DNA of 54,336 nucleotides from CAYVDH01 sp964450355. GTDB lineage: Bacteria; Bacteroidota; Bacteroidia; NS11-12g; UBA955. Each line of letters opens with the position of its first letter. The stretch's first letter is position 1. The stretch covers positions 1-54,336 of the forward strand of contig CAYVDH010000005.1 in NCBI GenBank assembly GCA_964450355.1. Reading direction: 5' to 3'. Below, piece by piece: positions 34,861-42,508 of this stretch. The position numbers were made by a program, and so were the translations under genes. The notes beneath the pieces are model-generated. The model was not told the DNA's origin. It ran no database searches and saw nothing but the letters and a program-made list of their open reading frames with translations.

Positions 34861-35297
34861 GCTAATTTAAGTTTAATTGCAGGAATTAACTTGATACAAT
34901 TGGTTTATGTAAAAAGATAAAAAAGAGTTCCATATTTATAACACAATAACTAAAATTAATCCTTATTTTATTGATATTCATTTTAAAGAACAAAAAGGAG
35001 GGTAACATAAAAAAGACAGCTTCAAAAAAAACGACCACAAAACTATGCACATTTTTCAACCGCCTAATTTACAAGCAAATATATTTTATAAAAAAATAAT
35101 TATCTAGGTAATTCTACCTATATGAAATCTCATTATAAAGAATTAATTTTGAAGAAATAAAACGATATCTAATGAAAGTTGTAACTGAAAAAACGAAAAT
35201 AGCCTTCACTAATCTTACACAAAATGGTTGTTTAGGGTGTATCTGTTTTCATAAAACAAGATATCGAAAAGACTATAATATCACAAACATACTGTAA

Positions 35298-36398
35298 ATG
35301 AAAAAGATTCTTACTATTTTTTCCATTGTTCTTCCCCTAATAACTCAAGGGCAGAATTTAGTACAAGATTCAAGCTTTGAGAATTATAGTGTGTGCCCCA
35401 ATAATGACCCTAATTCTATGCTAAGCCAATTAAATAGTTGGTATTCACCAACTACAGGGACACCTGATTACTATAATAAATGCGCGGGTAAAATTCAATT
35501 TGGCGGTGTACCAAATAACGGTTTTGGAACACAAAGCCCTAAAACTGGTTCGGGTTACATTGGAATATTTATAGGAAATCGGCCAGAATATGCTCAAACA
35601 AAATTAACATCACCCTTGCAAAAGGGAACACAATATTGCATCACTTTGTATGCTAATTTACCAGATTACTTTAATAAAACTACAAATAAAATTAGTGCAG
35701 CGTTAACACAAAATCCAATTAGTTCTGATACAAGTTTTGTTTTTCTTTATCCAAATAAGAGAAATATTGTAGATCTTTTTGGAAAAGACAGTTTCATTAC
35801 AGACAAAATTAATTGGGTTAAACTAAGTTCGGTTTATGAAGCAATCGGTGGAGAAGAATATTTAACAATTGGAACGTTTAGACACAACAAACAGCGAATA
35901 TTTTGGCCTATTAGAACTTTTGACAAAGCTAATCCATACAATGGAGTAAGTGGATTATATTATTTCATTGAAGATGTGTCCATTAATGCAATTAAAAATA
36001 AATCATGCGGTTGTTTAAAAACAGAAAAGGACGATACTTTAGTTCTAAAAATAGGAGAATCATTGATATTAAAAAACGTACTTTTTGAAACAGACAAAAG
36101 TATATTACTTCCAGAGTCTAAAGAGGAATTAGATATTCTATTTCGATATTTAAGAGCCAATTTAAAAGTTAAAATAAACATTACAGGTCATACTGATGAC
36201 AAAGGTGATGAAAAATACAATTTAGAACTTTCAAATCAACGTGCAAAAGCAGTTGCTGATTACTTGCTTCAAAAAGGAATTGACAAATTAAGAATTAGCT
36301 ATGTTGGTAAAGGCAGTGCAATTCCAATTGATAGCAACAAAACCGAAAAAGGAAGAAAAATAAACAGAAGGGTGGAGATATTTTTAACATCAGAATAA
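35298..36398 (+). CDS. Exported OmpA-family protein with N-terminal binding domain
   Basis: The 366-residue protein has a leader ending in TQGQ. Residues about 18-230 form an adhesive or carbohydrate-binding-like domain (NLVQDSSFENYSVCPNN, TGSGYIGIFIGNRPEYAQTKL, GTQYCITLYANLPDY), a type I have seen fused to OmpA domains in Bacteroidota. Residues about 255-362 are a canonical OmpA domain (ITGHTDDKGDEKYNLELS, NQRAKAVADYL, NRRVEIFL). It is flanked by structured repeats and is the first gene of the accessory stretch. A TATAAT sequence at 35274-35279 may be a promoter element, with low certainty. Confidence 0.82.
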   Translation: MKKILTIFSIVLPLITQGQNLVQDSSFENYSVCPNNDPNSMLSQLNSWYSPTTGTPDYYNKCAGKIQFGGVPNNGFGTQSPKTGSGYIGIFIGNRPEYAQTKLTSPLQKGTQYCITLYANLPDYFNKTTNKISAALTQNPISSDTSFVFLYPNKRNIVDLFGKDSFITDKINWVKLSSVYEAIGGEEYLTIGTFRHNKQRIFWPIRTFDKANPYNGVSGLYYFIEDVSINAIKNKSCGCLKTEKDDTLVLKIGESLILKNVLFETDKSILLPESKEELDILFRYLRANLKVKINITGHTDDKGDEKYNLELSNQRAKAVADYLLQKGIDKLRISYVGKGSAIPIDSNKTEKGRKINRRVEIFLTSE

Positions 36399-36602
36399 CC
36401 TGACTTGCCCTAAAATATATTTACACAAAAAACGTGTAAGATAAAAAAAACAAAAAAAGACAATACCTCATGCTTGCTTACGCCTGAGTAAAGTGAGTTA
36501 GTAAAACACTAATTTTGTTTGTGTTTAATGGACATTTTTTAGGCTAAAATTTTTTACATGCGTTTAATATCATGGCATTGAAGTTCGTCAAAGCAAATTA
36601 AT

Positions 36603-36715
36603 TAAACAAATCATATTTTTATAAAGCGATTTGATTAGGATTCAATTTAAAATGGTTAAAACCAATCCCATTATAATTTCGATTTTCATAGCCCACGTTT
36701 TAAACCGTGGGCTAT
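36603..36715. repeat. 113-bp direct repeat, left copy
   Basis: This matches 42670-42782 with ten mismatches and no gaps (about 91% by eye). Its right end is the 28-bp palindrome at 36688-36715 (ATAGCCCACG..., one mismatch between arms). Read on the minus strand, the remainder encodes a fragment like NYNGIGFNHFKLNPNQIA, resembling the C-terminal part of a DDE transposase. The pair brackets the toxin/TPR/LRR/Fic genes. Confidence 0.8.
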
Positions 36716-36791
36716 GAAGAGTACAACCAATATATTTGCATTAAAATTTAACAAGAATTGTCCAATAAATTTATATTTGTAAAAATTTGTG

Positions 36792-36866
36792 ACGAAAATC
36801 TTCGCATATAAAACACAATTTGAATTAATATGCGAGACTTTGTTTCGTAAATATGCTAGTTATGTG
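36792..36866. repeat. attC-like imperfect palindrome before the PIN toxin
   Basis: The outer arms ACGAAA (36792-36797) and TTTCGT (36843-36848) enclose the inner arms TCGCATAT (36802-36809) and ATATGCGA (36828-36835). The element ends in GTTATGTG at 36859-36866. The layout recalls a recombination site with paired inner and outer boxes and a terminal GTTA. Confidence 0.4.
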
Positions 36867-36902
36867 TAATGCACCGAACGACCTTAAACAGAACATCATC
36901 GA

Positions 36903-36932
36903 TTGACAGTAATTCTATTTTGACTATCTTTG
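36903..36932 (+). promoter_or_regulatory. Promoter of the PIN toxin-antitoxin pair
   Basis: TTG (36903-36905), 19 bases, then TATCTTTG (36925-36932), an exact Bacteroidota -33/-7 match. The start codon at 36949 lies 16 bases past the -7 box, so the leader is very short. The pair carries its own promoter. Confidence 0.7.
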
Positions 36933-36948
36933 CTTTTACAAAAAATAA

Positions 36949-37413
36949 ATGAAACAAAAGATTTACATAGATACTTCAGTAGTTGGTGGTTATTTTGATG
37001 AAGAGTTCAAAGAAGCTACAACAAAACTATTTGAGCGACTAGAAAACAATGAAATAATCTTTGTAGTTTCTGACCTACTTGACCTTGAATTACTAAAAGC
37101 ACCACAACAAGTTAGACAGCTTTTACATAATTATGCTGCTGACAAATTCCAAAGAGTTGACTTGACAGAAGAAGCTATAATTCTTGCAGACACTTATATA
37201 AAAGAAAAAGTGGTTGGTAAAACAAGTTTGGAAGATTGTCGCCATATTGCATTAGCAACCATATATAAAGTTGATGTTTTAGCAAGTTGGAATTTTAAAC
37301 ACATTGTAAATCTTGACAGAATAAAAGGCTACAATTCTGTAAATTTGCGACTTGGTTATTCAATAATAGAAATCAGAAGCCCTAAAGACCTCGTAAAATA
37401 TGAAAACGACTAA
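36949..37413 (+). CDS. PIN-domain toxin (VapC-like ribonuclease)
   Basis: The 154-residue PIN-domain protein is probably a metal-dependent RNase toxin. Acidic residues visible are Asp8 (YIDTSVVGGYFD), Glu47 (DLLDLELLKAP) and Asp96 (SLEDCRHIALA). The usual fourth acidic position is occupied by the SWNFKHIVNL segment (Trp114-Asn115), characteristic of one VapC-like subfamily as I recall it. The last 14 bases overlap a 53-residue gene that is the likely antitoxin, so the toxin comes first. It has its own promoter and lies in the cassette-like array. Confidence 0.85.
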   Translation: MKQKIYIDTSVVGGYFDEEFKEATTKLFERLENNEIIFVVSDLLDLELLKAPQQVRQLLHNYAADKFQRVDLTEEAIILADTYIKEKVVGKTSLEDCRHIALATIYKVDVLASWNFKHIVNLDRIKGYNSVNLRLGYSIIEIRSPKDLVKYEND

Positions 37414-37561
37414 AAAAGAAAAAAAGTTTGATGCTGTAAAAATGATGAGAGAAATCAGAGACAAAATAAGCTCAGATACACAAAATATGACTTTTGAAGA
37501 GTTGAAAGCATACATTAAACAACAACTTGCAGATAACAAAACGAAACTTGTTGGACAGTAG
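37400..37561 (+). CDS. Small antitoxin-like protein paired with the PIN toxin
   Basis: The 53-residue basic protein begins MKTTKKEKKFDAVKMMREIR and continues DKISSDTQNMTFEELKAYIKQQL. The start overlaps the toxin's last codons by 14 bases in another frame, indicating translational coupling. Two predicted helices separated by a DTQNMTFEE turn fit a toxin-wrapping peptide; KFDAVKMMREIRDKI is the kind of sequence found next to PIN genes of this type. No separate DNA-binding domain is evident. The antitoxin role is inferred from size, overlap and pairing. Confidence 0.75.
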   Translation: MKTTKKEKKFDAVKMMREIRDKISSDTQNMTFEELKAYIKQQLADNKTKLVGQ

Positions 37562-37583
37562 CAATGACCCAAAATAGCACTAC

Positions 37584-37627
37584 CGCCTAAAAACCCCGCC
37601 TTCGCAAAAGCGGCAAACCGTTAGGTG
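37584..37627. repeat. attC-like palindrome before the TPR gene
   Basis: The outer arms CGCCTAA (37584-37590) and TTAGGTG (37621-37627) pair with one mismatch; the inner arms CCGC (37596-37599) and GCGG (37610-37613) enclose TTCGCAAAA-type bases. The right end CCGTTAGGTG fits the integron R' form GTTRRRY exactly and stops two bases before the next start codon. Confidence 0.5.
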
Positions 37628-37629
37628 AT

Positions 37630-38628
37630 ATGAAAAAGAACGATAGACATACAAAATTTTTTCTTCTGACATTGACTTTTGTTCTTGTCGGAAAAATTTC
37701 TGTTTCTCAGGACACAAGCTTTCTTAATATTCATTTTGATTCAGCTTGGAACTTTCCTAATACCTACTTTTCAATGTCCTCAATAAGCTCTGACTATTCA
37801 ATATCTTATAATCCCTCAAAAGAAGATTCAATATTTTGTAGAAAGTATTTAAAATTGATAACTGCTGAACCGACAAAAAAGAATCATTCAGATTTCTATT
37901 CCTTAGCTTGTTCACTTTGGCAATTAGGCAGACTAAAGGAAGCAGAAAATATATTTTTAAAAATTATGGCTTCCAACGAACCGTACTACCATAGATCATA
38001 CTACAATTCCTCTGACATTCCTGGTGACACTACTACTAATACTTATGGATATGGTAGCTACACATGGAATTATAAAAATTATGCTTGCAGATACCTTACC
38101 CAAATATATATTGAAGAAAAGAAATTTGACAAAGCACTTAAATACATAGAGTATGCCGACAAAAAATTTATTGTAAATCAGAACTGCGGAACAGGATATA
38201 TGTTGTATAGAGAAGAAATAGATGGATTATATAGCCTTGCATATGAAGGCCTAGGAATGTATGACAGCATAGTAAATATGTTTTTGCCTCAATACTCAAA
38301 ACATTCTAACGGGATATTGGCTCGTGCACTAAAAAATGTTTATTCCCAGAAAGAAATAAATGAATATTTAGAAATTGCTGAAAACTCAATTGCTTGTGTA
38401 GTTGACACTTTTCAATCTTCATCTTTTATAATTCATAACTATGGAGAAAAGAATGAAACCCAGACAGAAATAAAATACACTTCTGGCACAGCTACAATGA
38501 GTTTGTTCGGGAGACAAGTAACGCTTGCGACACCACACTTGGAGAATGGAGAAAAGATATCAAAAGAACTTTTTGTAAAAGAATTTAAAGAATCAGGTTT
38601 TTACAGTGATTTAATTGACAATGGATAA
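37630..38628 (+). CDS. Exported TPR-like protein
   Basis: The 332-residue protein has a leader ending in KISVSQ. SDFYSLACSLWQLGRLKEAENIFLKI and YLTQIYIEEKKFDKALKYIEYADKKF are tetratricopeptide-like repeats. The region between them is Tyr/Ser/Thr-rich (YYNSSDIPGDTTTN). The C-terminal part (residues about 235-332) is of unknown type. It begins two bases after the CCGTTAGGTG end of a palindrome and is followed by another palindrome, i.e. it has the form of a single-gene cassette. No promoter was seen; it may be read from the PIN promoter. Confidence 0.75.
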   Translation: MKKNDRHTKFFLLTLTFVLVGKISVSQDTSFLNIHFDSAWNFPNTYFSMSSISSDYSISYNPSKEDSIFCRKYLKLITAEPTKKNHSDFYSLACSLWQLGRLKEAENIFLKIMASNEPYYHRSYYNSSDIPGDTTTNTYGYGSYTWNYKNYACRYLTQIYIEEKKFDKALKYIEYADKKFIVNQNCGTGYMLYREEIDGLYSLAYEGLGMYDSIVNMFLPQYSKHSNGILARALKNVYSQKEINEYLEIAENSIACVVDTFQSSSFIIHNYGEKNETQTEIKYTSGTATMSLFGRQVTLATPHLENGEKISKELFVKEFKESGFYSDLIDNG

Positions 38629-38640
38629 ATTCACTTTACA

Positions 38641-38765
38641 TAACAACACCTACCCGAAAGGCTGAGTTTCTGATATTATTTGGATAAATTGTATTTATTT
38701 TATAGTTTTACATCTTATTAGAATTGCTGCTCCTGTCTCGACCTTCGGGTAGGTGCAGACCGTTA
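38641..38765. repeat. attC-like palindrome between the TPR and LRR genes
   Basis: This is the clearest of the set. Left arm CACCTACCCGAAAGG (38647-38661) and right arm CCTTCGGGTAGGTG (38742-38755) pair over 14 bp with a single bulged A. The element begins TAAC (38641-38644) and ends GTTA (38762-38765), also inverted, with an AT-rich centre of about 80 bases. Terminal boxes, inner arms and an extrahelical base are the layout of integron attC sites. Confidence 0.55.
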
Positions 38766-38803
38766 CTGCAAGATTAACAACGCCTATCAAAAATGACAAA
38801 TCA

Positions 38804-39877
38804 ATGATGGAAAATAAATTTTCAGACCATTATTCATCGACTTTTCGAGGTGCATATTCTGTAAAAAAAGGATTAACTCATAAAGAGATAGAAGAAATTG
38901 CCAATGACGAACATTTGAATGTAATAGTTTTCGACACCTTAAATAAAAGCGAATTTGAAATTCTCGAAAAAAATATTTTCTCAAAAAAACCAAAGGTTTT
39001 ATTATCAAAAACAACTTCCCTTTTGCCTGAACCATTAGACCTAGATTTCTTACGTTATTTACCATCCCTAAAAAGATTACGAATTTGTGATGCGACCTTT
39101 TTAATTAATTTTGACAACGTTGAATTAATGAATGGGATTGAGGATTTATCTTTTTATAAGTTTGAACCAAAATTACTTGACATTTTAAAAACAATGCCAC
39201 CCAATATTAAAAGCTTGTCAATTGAAACCAACTTATCGAAAAATTATAACATTGACTACATTGCGAGGTTCAATAATTTAGAATATTTATATATTGAGGG
39301 GTCTTGTAAAGGAGTAGAAGAAATAGGACAACTAAATAATTTACAAAAGTTGACTCTTCGCTCAATCTCTTTGCCAAATATTAATTTTTTGAAGAATTTA
39401 AGAAAATTATGGTCAGTAGATATAAAGTTAGGAGGTATTAAAGACTTCTCTATACTAGAGGAATTACCAAACATAAAATATCTAGAACTATGGTTAATAA
39501 AAGGTCTCAAGGATATTTCTTTTATTTCGAAAATGATGGGACTTCAAAATATCCATATTGAATCATTACTAAACATTGATGAATTACCTTCTTTAGACAA
39601 ACTAATTAATTTAAGACGAGTTTGTTTAATGAATCTAAATGGTTTAAAAAACTTAAATGTATTAAAAACCATACCAAGTCTGCAAGACTTTTATTTTACT
39701 CAAATAAAGAAATTACAACCAACTGATTTAATTCCAGTTTTGGAAAACCCAACTGTAAAAAATTTCTATGTCTATTTTCCTAGTGACAAAAAAGACAAAG
39801 AATTCAATGCTTTAGCTGCCAAGTATGGAAAAATCATTGTTAACACTAACTTCCCTGACTTTATTTATGAAAAGTAA
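38804..39877 (+). CDS. Leucine-rich-repeat protein, cytoplasmic
   Basis: The 357-residue protein starts at the ATG at 38804; the longer form from 38753 would read through the palindrome and is rejected. It has no leader or membrane helix. From about residue 110 it consists of leucine-rich repeats of roughly 22-25 residues (FNNLEYLYIEGSCKGVEEIG, LNNLQKLTLRSISLPNINFL, LPNIKYLELWLIKGLKDISFI, LINLRRVCLMNLNGLKNLNVL). The fold is a protein-interaction solenoid; the partner is unknown. It is the only gene between two palindromes in the array. Confidence 0.8.
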   Translation: MMENKFSDHYSSTFRGAYSVKKGLTHKEIEEIANDEHLNVIVFDTLNKSEFEILEKNIFSKKPKVLLSKTTSLLPEPLDLDFLRYLPSLKRLRICDATFLINFDNVELMNGIEDLSFYKFEPKLLDILKTMPPNIKSLSIETNLSKNYNIDYIARFNNLEYLYIEGSCKGVEEIGQLNNLQKLTLRSISLPNINFLKNLRKLWSVDIKLGGIKDFSILEELPNIKYLELWLIKGLKDISFISKMMGLQNIHIESLLNIDELPSLDKLINLRRVCLMNLNGLKNLNVLKTIPSLQDFYFTQIKKLQPTDLIPVLENPTVKNFYVYFPSDKKDKEFNALAAKYGKIIVNTNFPDFIYEK

Positions 39878-39898
39878 TTGTTAAACAAATTGCCAGCT

Positions 39899-40194
39899 GC
39901 TAACAAAACCCTTACTATATGCAGAGGTTCGTGTAAGTTGCGAGCGCATTTTTTCAACGGTGTAAACTTTTTGTTGGCGCTTGCTATGAAGTACAGAATA
40001 TTTAAATAAGTTTTTAGAAGCAGGCAGTTTTGTGCTTAATACTCCAACACTTCTCCAAGCTTCAGACCGTCAAACTGTCTAAAAACTAACAAAAAATGTT
40101 TTTTTGCGTAAAACAAATGGACAATGGCTTAAAAACTTTTCAATTTTTCGATTCTAAGAGCGTTGGAAATGAGTTTTTAGACAAACTGCCGTTA
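39899..40194. repeat. Long structured spacer with attC-like ends before the VbhA/Fic pair
   Basis: It begins GCTAAC (39899-39904) and ends CCGTTA (40189-40194). Inside are a perfect 11-bp inverted repeat GTCTAAAAACT (40077-40087) / AGTTTTTAGAC (40172-40182) and a shorter pair GCGAGCGC / GGCGCTTGC in the left half. It may be two elements fused. No ORF was seen in 39878-40277. Confidence 0.4.
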
Positions 40195-40222
40195 TGCTCC
40201 ATTTTAAAATGACATAACCATG

Positions 40223-40252
40223 TTGAATATCAAGAAAAAAATTGTAAATTTG
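40223..40252 (+). promoter_or_regulatory. Promoter of the VbhA/Fic pair
   Basis: TTG (40223-40225), 19 bases, TAAATTTG (40245-40252), an exact Bacteroidota -33/-7 match 25 bases upstream of the antitoxin start. It lies just inside the cassette boundary at 40194. Confidence 0.7.
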
Positions 40253-40277
40253 TAATTGACATCGAAACCTAGAAGAC

Positions 40278-40499
40278 ATGTTTAGTACAATAGAAATAGA
40301 TAGAAATAAACTAACTATTATGGGGGTAAAATTTTCAGACTTGAAAACCTTAGAAAGCACTGCAAATGCTTTGGGGAGTAACATGTTTGAAGGTTTTAAA
40401 CCAACACCGAAAGGAATTGAAATTATACGTGATTATGTAACAGGAAAAATTTCATTGAGTGAACTAGTGACTTTTGCTAAACAAAAAGCATATGTCTAA
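40278..40499 (+). CDS. VbhA-like antitoxin of a Fic toxin
   Basis: The 73-residue protein probably inhibits the Fic enzyme encoded next. It carries the inhibitory helix motif (S/T)xxxE(G/N) as Ser34-Asn-Met-Phe-Glu38-Gly39, followed by KPTPKGIEIIRDYVTGKISLSEL, the VbhA-type domain. In class I Fic systems the Glu of this helix projects into the ATP site and blocks AMP transfer. The stop overlaps the Fic start by eight bases, so translation is coupled. The unusual N-terminal half (residues 1-30) may help DNA or partner binding. Confidence 0.85.
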   Translation: MFSTIEIDRNKLTIMGVKFSDLKTLESTANALGSNMFEGFKPTPKGIEIIRDYVTGKISLSELVTFAKQKAYV

Positions 40500-41121
40500 C
40501 TCATATAAATACATAGACCCAGATTACACTTACACCGACCCAAATTCAGGACTATTAAGAAATATACAAGACATTTCAGACCCTGATGTGTTACTCTTTG
40601 TTGAGAGTAGTGCGGTAACTAAGCGTCTTCAAGAATTATACGAAAACCCGATTAAAATAAAAGGGATTGACAGCCTTTTTGAAATTCACAAACACCTGTT
40701 TCAGGACATTTACGCTTGGGCAGGTAAAAAACGAAAAGTTGAGATTAGTAAAGACAAAAAACAATTTTTTCCAACGACACATTTTGACAACGCTTTTAGA
40801 TACATTGACAAATTAATTCTCGAGTTCAAGAAAATTCCGAAAAACAACACAAGAAAGTTATCTGAAAAGTTGGCAGAAATTTTAGATAACGTCAATTATT
40901 TACACCCATTCAGAGAAGGAAACGGACGAGCACAAAGGGAGTTTTTAAGACTGTTAGCAATGGAAAAACGATTAACTTTGAATCTCAATCCACCAGACGA
41001 GGTCAGTGTTTACGAAAGATATATGATGGGAACTATTGAGAGTGATTTGACAACATTGGCAAACCTGATTTATGAACAGATTGACAACGAAAATAAAAAG
41101 ACAAAGTTTAAGCAAAAGTAA
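40492..41121 (+). CDS. Fic-domain AMP-transferase toxin (class I)
   Basis: The 209-residue protein starts at the ATG at 40492, giving MSNSYKYIDPDYTYTDPNSG. The Fic motif HPFREGNGRAQR (His138 to Arg149) is complete, including the catalytic His and the anion-binding Asn/Arg. Upstream WAGKKRKVEISKDKKQFFP forms the flap region. The likely reaction is transfer of AMP from ATP to a target hydroxyl; VbhT-like relatives modify gyrase and topoisomerase IV, but the target here is not shown. No inhibitory motif lies within the protein; the antitoxin upstream supplies it. Confidence 0.9.
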   Translation: MSNSYKYIDPDYTYTDPNSGLLRNIQDISDPDVLLFVESSAVTKRLQELYENPIKIKGIDSLFEIHKHLFQDIYAWAGKKRKVEISKDKKQFFPTTHFDNAFRYIDKLILEFKKIPKNNTRKLSEKLAEILDNVNYLHPFREGNGRAQREFLRLLAMEKRLTLNLNPPDEVSVYERYMMGTIESDLTTLANLIYEQIDNENKKTKFKQK

Positions 41122-41186
41122 CTGGGAATTTAGTTGCTTTCACTTGTATAGTTTCATTCTAAAGAGGGTTTGAAGGGAATACACTG

Positions 41187-41385
41187 CCACCAACAAAAGG
41201 TTTGCCGCAAGGCTGGTGGACGGAATAACAATCGGCTAACGCACTACTATCAACTAATATCAGGCTTGACCGAATTCTATTTGGCATTTAGTTTTTAACT
41301 TCAACTTCTGTAATTCTTTTCAGCTTTAGTTGCTGGGCTAACAAAGCAACAATCCCAGCCCAGCGGCAAGTCTCAAACGTTATCA
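41187..41385. repeat. attC-like structured spacer before the second Fic gene
   Basis: It contains CCACC/GGTGG arms (41187-41191, 41215-41219), the long-range pair TTGCCGC (41202-41208) / GCGGCAA (41363-41369), and a GCTGGG/CCCAGC hairpin (41332-41337, 41354-41359). GCTAAC (41235-41240) and CGTTATC (41379-41385) are possible terminal boxes. No ORF was seen in 41122-41446. Confidence 0.4.
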
Positions 41386-41395
41386 ACAATAATAT

Positions 41396-41425
41396 TTGGC
41401 CATTCTGAGAAAAATATTACCTTTG
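41396..41425 (+). promoter_or_regulatory. Promoter of the second Fic gene
   Basis: TTG (41396-41398), 19 bases, TACCTTTG (41418-41425), an exact -33/-7 match. The transcription start should fall near 41430, within the first of two palindromic operators, leaving a leader of about 15 bases. Confidence 0.7.
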
Positions 41426-41447
41426 ATACTATCAAATGATACTATCA
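41424..41447. promoter_or_regulatory. Twin palindromic operators at the Fic start codon
   Basis: TGATACTATCA occurs twice, at 41424-41434 and 41437-41447. The copies are identical and 13 bases apart. Each is an inverted repeat (TGATA/TATCA around a central C). They cover the predicted transcription start and touch the ATG at 41447. The Fic protein has a C-terminal winged-helix segment, so autorepression is a natural hypothesis. Confidence 0.65.
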
Positions 41448-42400
41448 TGAAGCCCCCATATGACATTACTCCTAAAATATTAAAATTAATCACTTCTATT
41501 TCTGAGAAATTAGGAGAAGTTAATGCTAATTATCTTAACAAACAATCTCCAGAACTAAGAAAACAGAATAGAATTAAAACTATCCACTCTTCATTGCAAA
41601 TTGAAGGTAATACTCTTACTGAACAACAAATTACTGCATTAATGGAGAATAAAAGAGTTATTGGTCCAGAAAAAGATGTTCTAGAAGTTCTGAATGCAAT
41701 AAAACTTTATAATAATATTGAAAAATATAAATACTATTCTGATAAAAGCTTTTTAAAAGCTCATTTTGAATTAATGAAAGGATTAATTGAAAGTGCTGGA
41801 ACATACAGAAACCAAGGTGTTGGAATTGTCAAAGGAAATAAAATAGAACATGTTGCGCCTCCATTTGAGAACGTTCCATTTCTTATGAAAGATTTATTCG
41901 AATATTTAAAAGATTCCGAAGAATTAACCTTAATCAAAAGTTGCGTATTTCATTATGAAGTGGAATTTATTCATCCTTTTTTAGATGGTAATGGAAGAAT
42001 GGGAAGGCTTTGGCAAACATTAATTTTAATGTCTGAATATCCAATTTTCGAGTTTCTACCATTTGAAACTTTAATAAGTAAAACTCAAAATGAATATTAC
42101 AATTCTTTATCCATGTCGGATAAGTCGGGAAAGTCAACAATATTTATAGAATATATGCTTGATGTAATTAATAAATCTCTAGAAAGTTTATTAAACTACA
42201 ACAATAGAATTTTTAAAGATGTTGATCGATTAGAATATTTCACAAAACTTGGCATAAAGGAATTTACAAGAAAAGATTACATGAATACTTTTAAAGATTT
42301 ATCTTCTGCAACAGCAAGCAGAGATTTAAAAAAAGGTATTGAACTAAAATTATTTAAAGCTATTGGAAACCTGAATAAAACAAAATATATTGTAAAATAA
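41447..42400 (+). CDS. Self-inhibited Fic protein (class II) with winged-helix tail
   Basis: The 317-residue protein starts at the ATG at 41447, which fits the promoter; the ORF opened at 41396 would begin upstream of the RNA start. Residues 49-54 (S-L-Q-I-E-G) form an N-terminal inhibitory motif, so the enzyme carries its own brake. The Fic motif HPFLDGNGRMGR (His176 to Arg187) is intact. Residues about 260-317 (FTRKDYMNTFKDLSSATASRDLKKGIELKLFKAIG) look like a winged helix for DNA binding. AMP transfer is inferred; the target is unknown. Confidence 0.9.
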   Translation: MKPPYDITPKILKLITSISEKLGEVNANYLNKQSPELRKQNRIKTIHSSLQIEGNTLTEQQITALMENKRVIGPEKDVLEVLNAIKLYNNIEKYKYYSDKSFLKAHFELMKGLIESAGTYRNQGVGIVKGNKIEHVAPPFENVPFLMKDLFEYLKDSEELTLIKSCVFHYEVEFIHPFLDGNGRMGRLWQTLILMSEYPIFEFLPFETLISKTQNEYYNSLSMSDKSGKSTIFIEYMLDVINKSLESLLNYNNRIFKDVDRLEYFTKLGIKEFTRKDYMNTFKDLSSATASRDLKKGIELKLFKAIGNLNKTKYIVK

Positions 42401-42508
42401 TTGCTGTAGCACATCCTTCCAAAAATAAAAAAACAGAAAATTTGGAAAAAGTTGAGTTAAATAAAAGTTATTTAAAACCATTTAATTTATTAAACTCAAA
42501 AATTTACC

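Larger units (their letters stand above)
36399..36948. other. Gene-free gap with repeats and a cassette-like palindrome
   Basis: No ORF of substance was seen in these 550 bases. They hold a short copy of the GC-rich element (36466-36490), the first 113-bp direct repeat (36603-36715), an imperfect palindrome ending in GTTATGTG (36792-36866) and the promoter of the PIN toxin gene (36903-36932). Confidence 0.7.

Noticed and set aside
36420..36440. Hairpin TTACAC/GTGTAA after the OmpA-like gene as terminator
   Set aside because: The six-pair AT-rich stem has no T-run on the coding strand.
38753..38803. Longer N-terminus of the LRR protein
   Set aside because: It would translate through the right arm end and GTTA box of the palindrome; the ATG pair at 38804/38807 is the better start.
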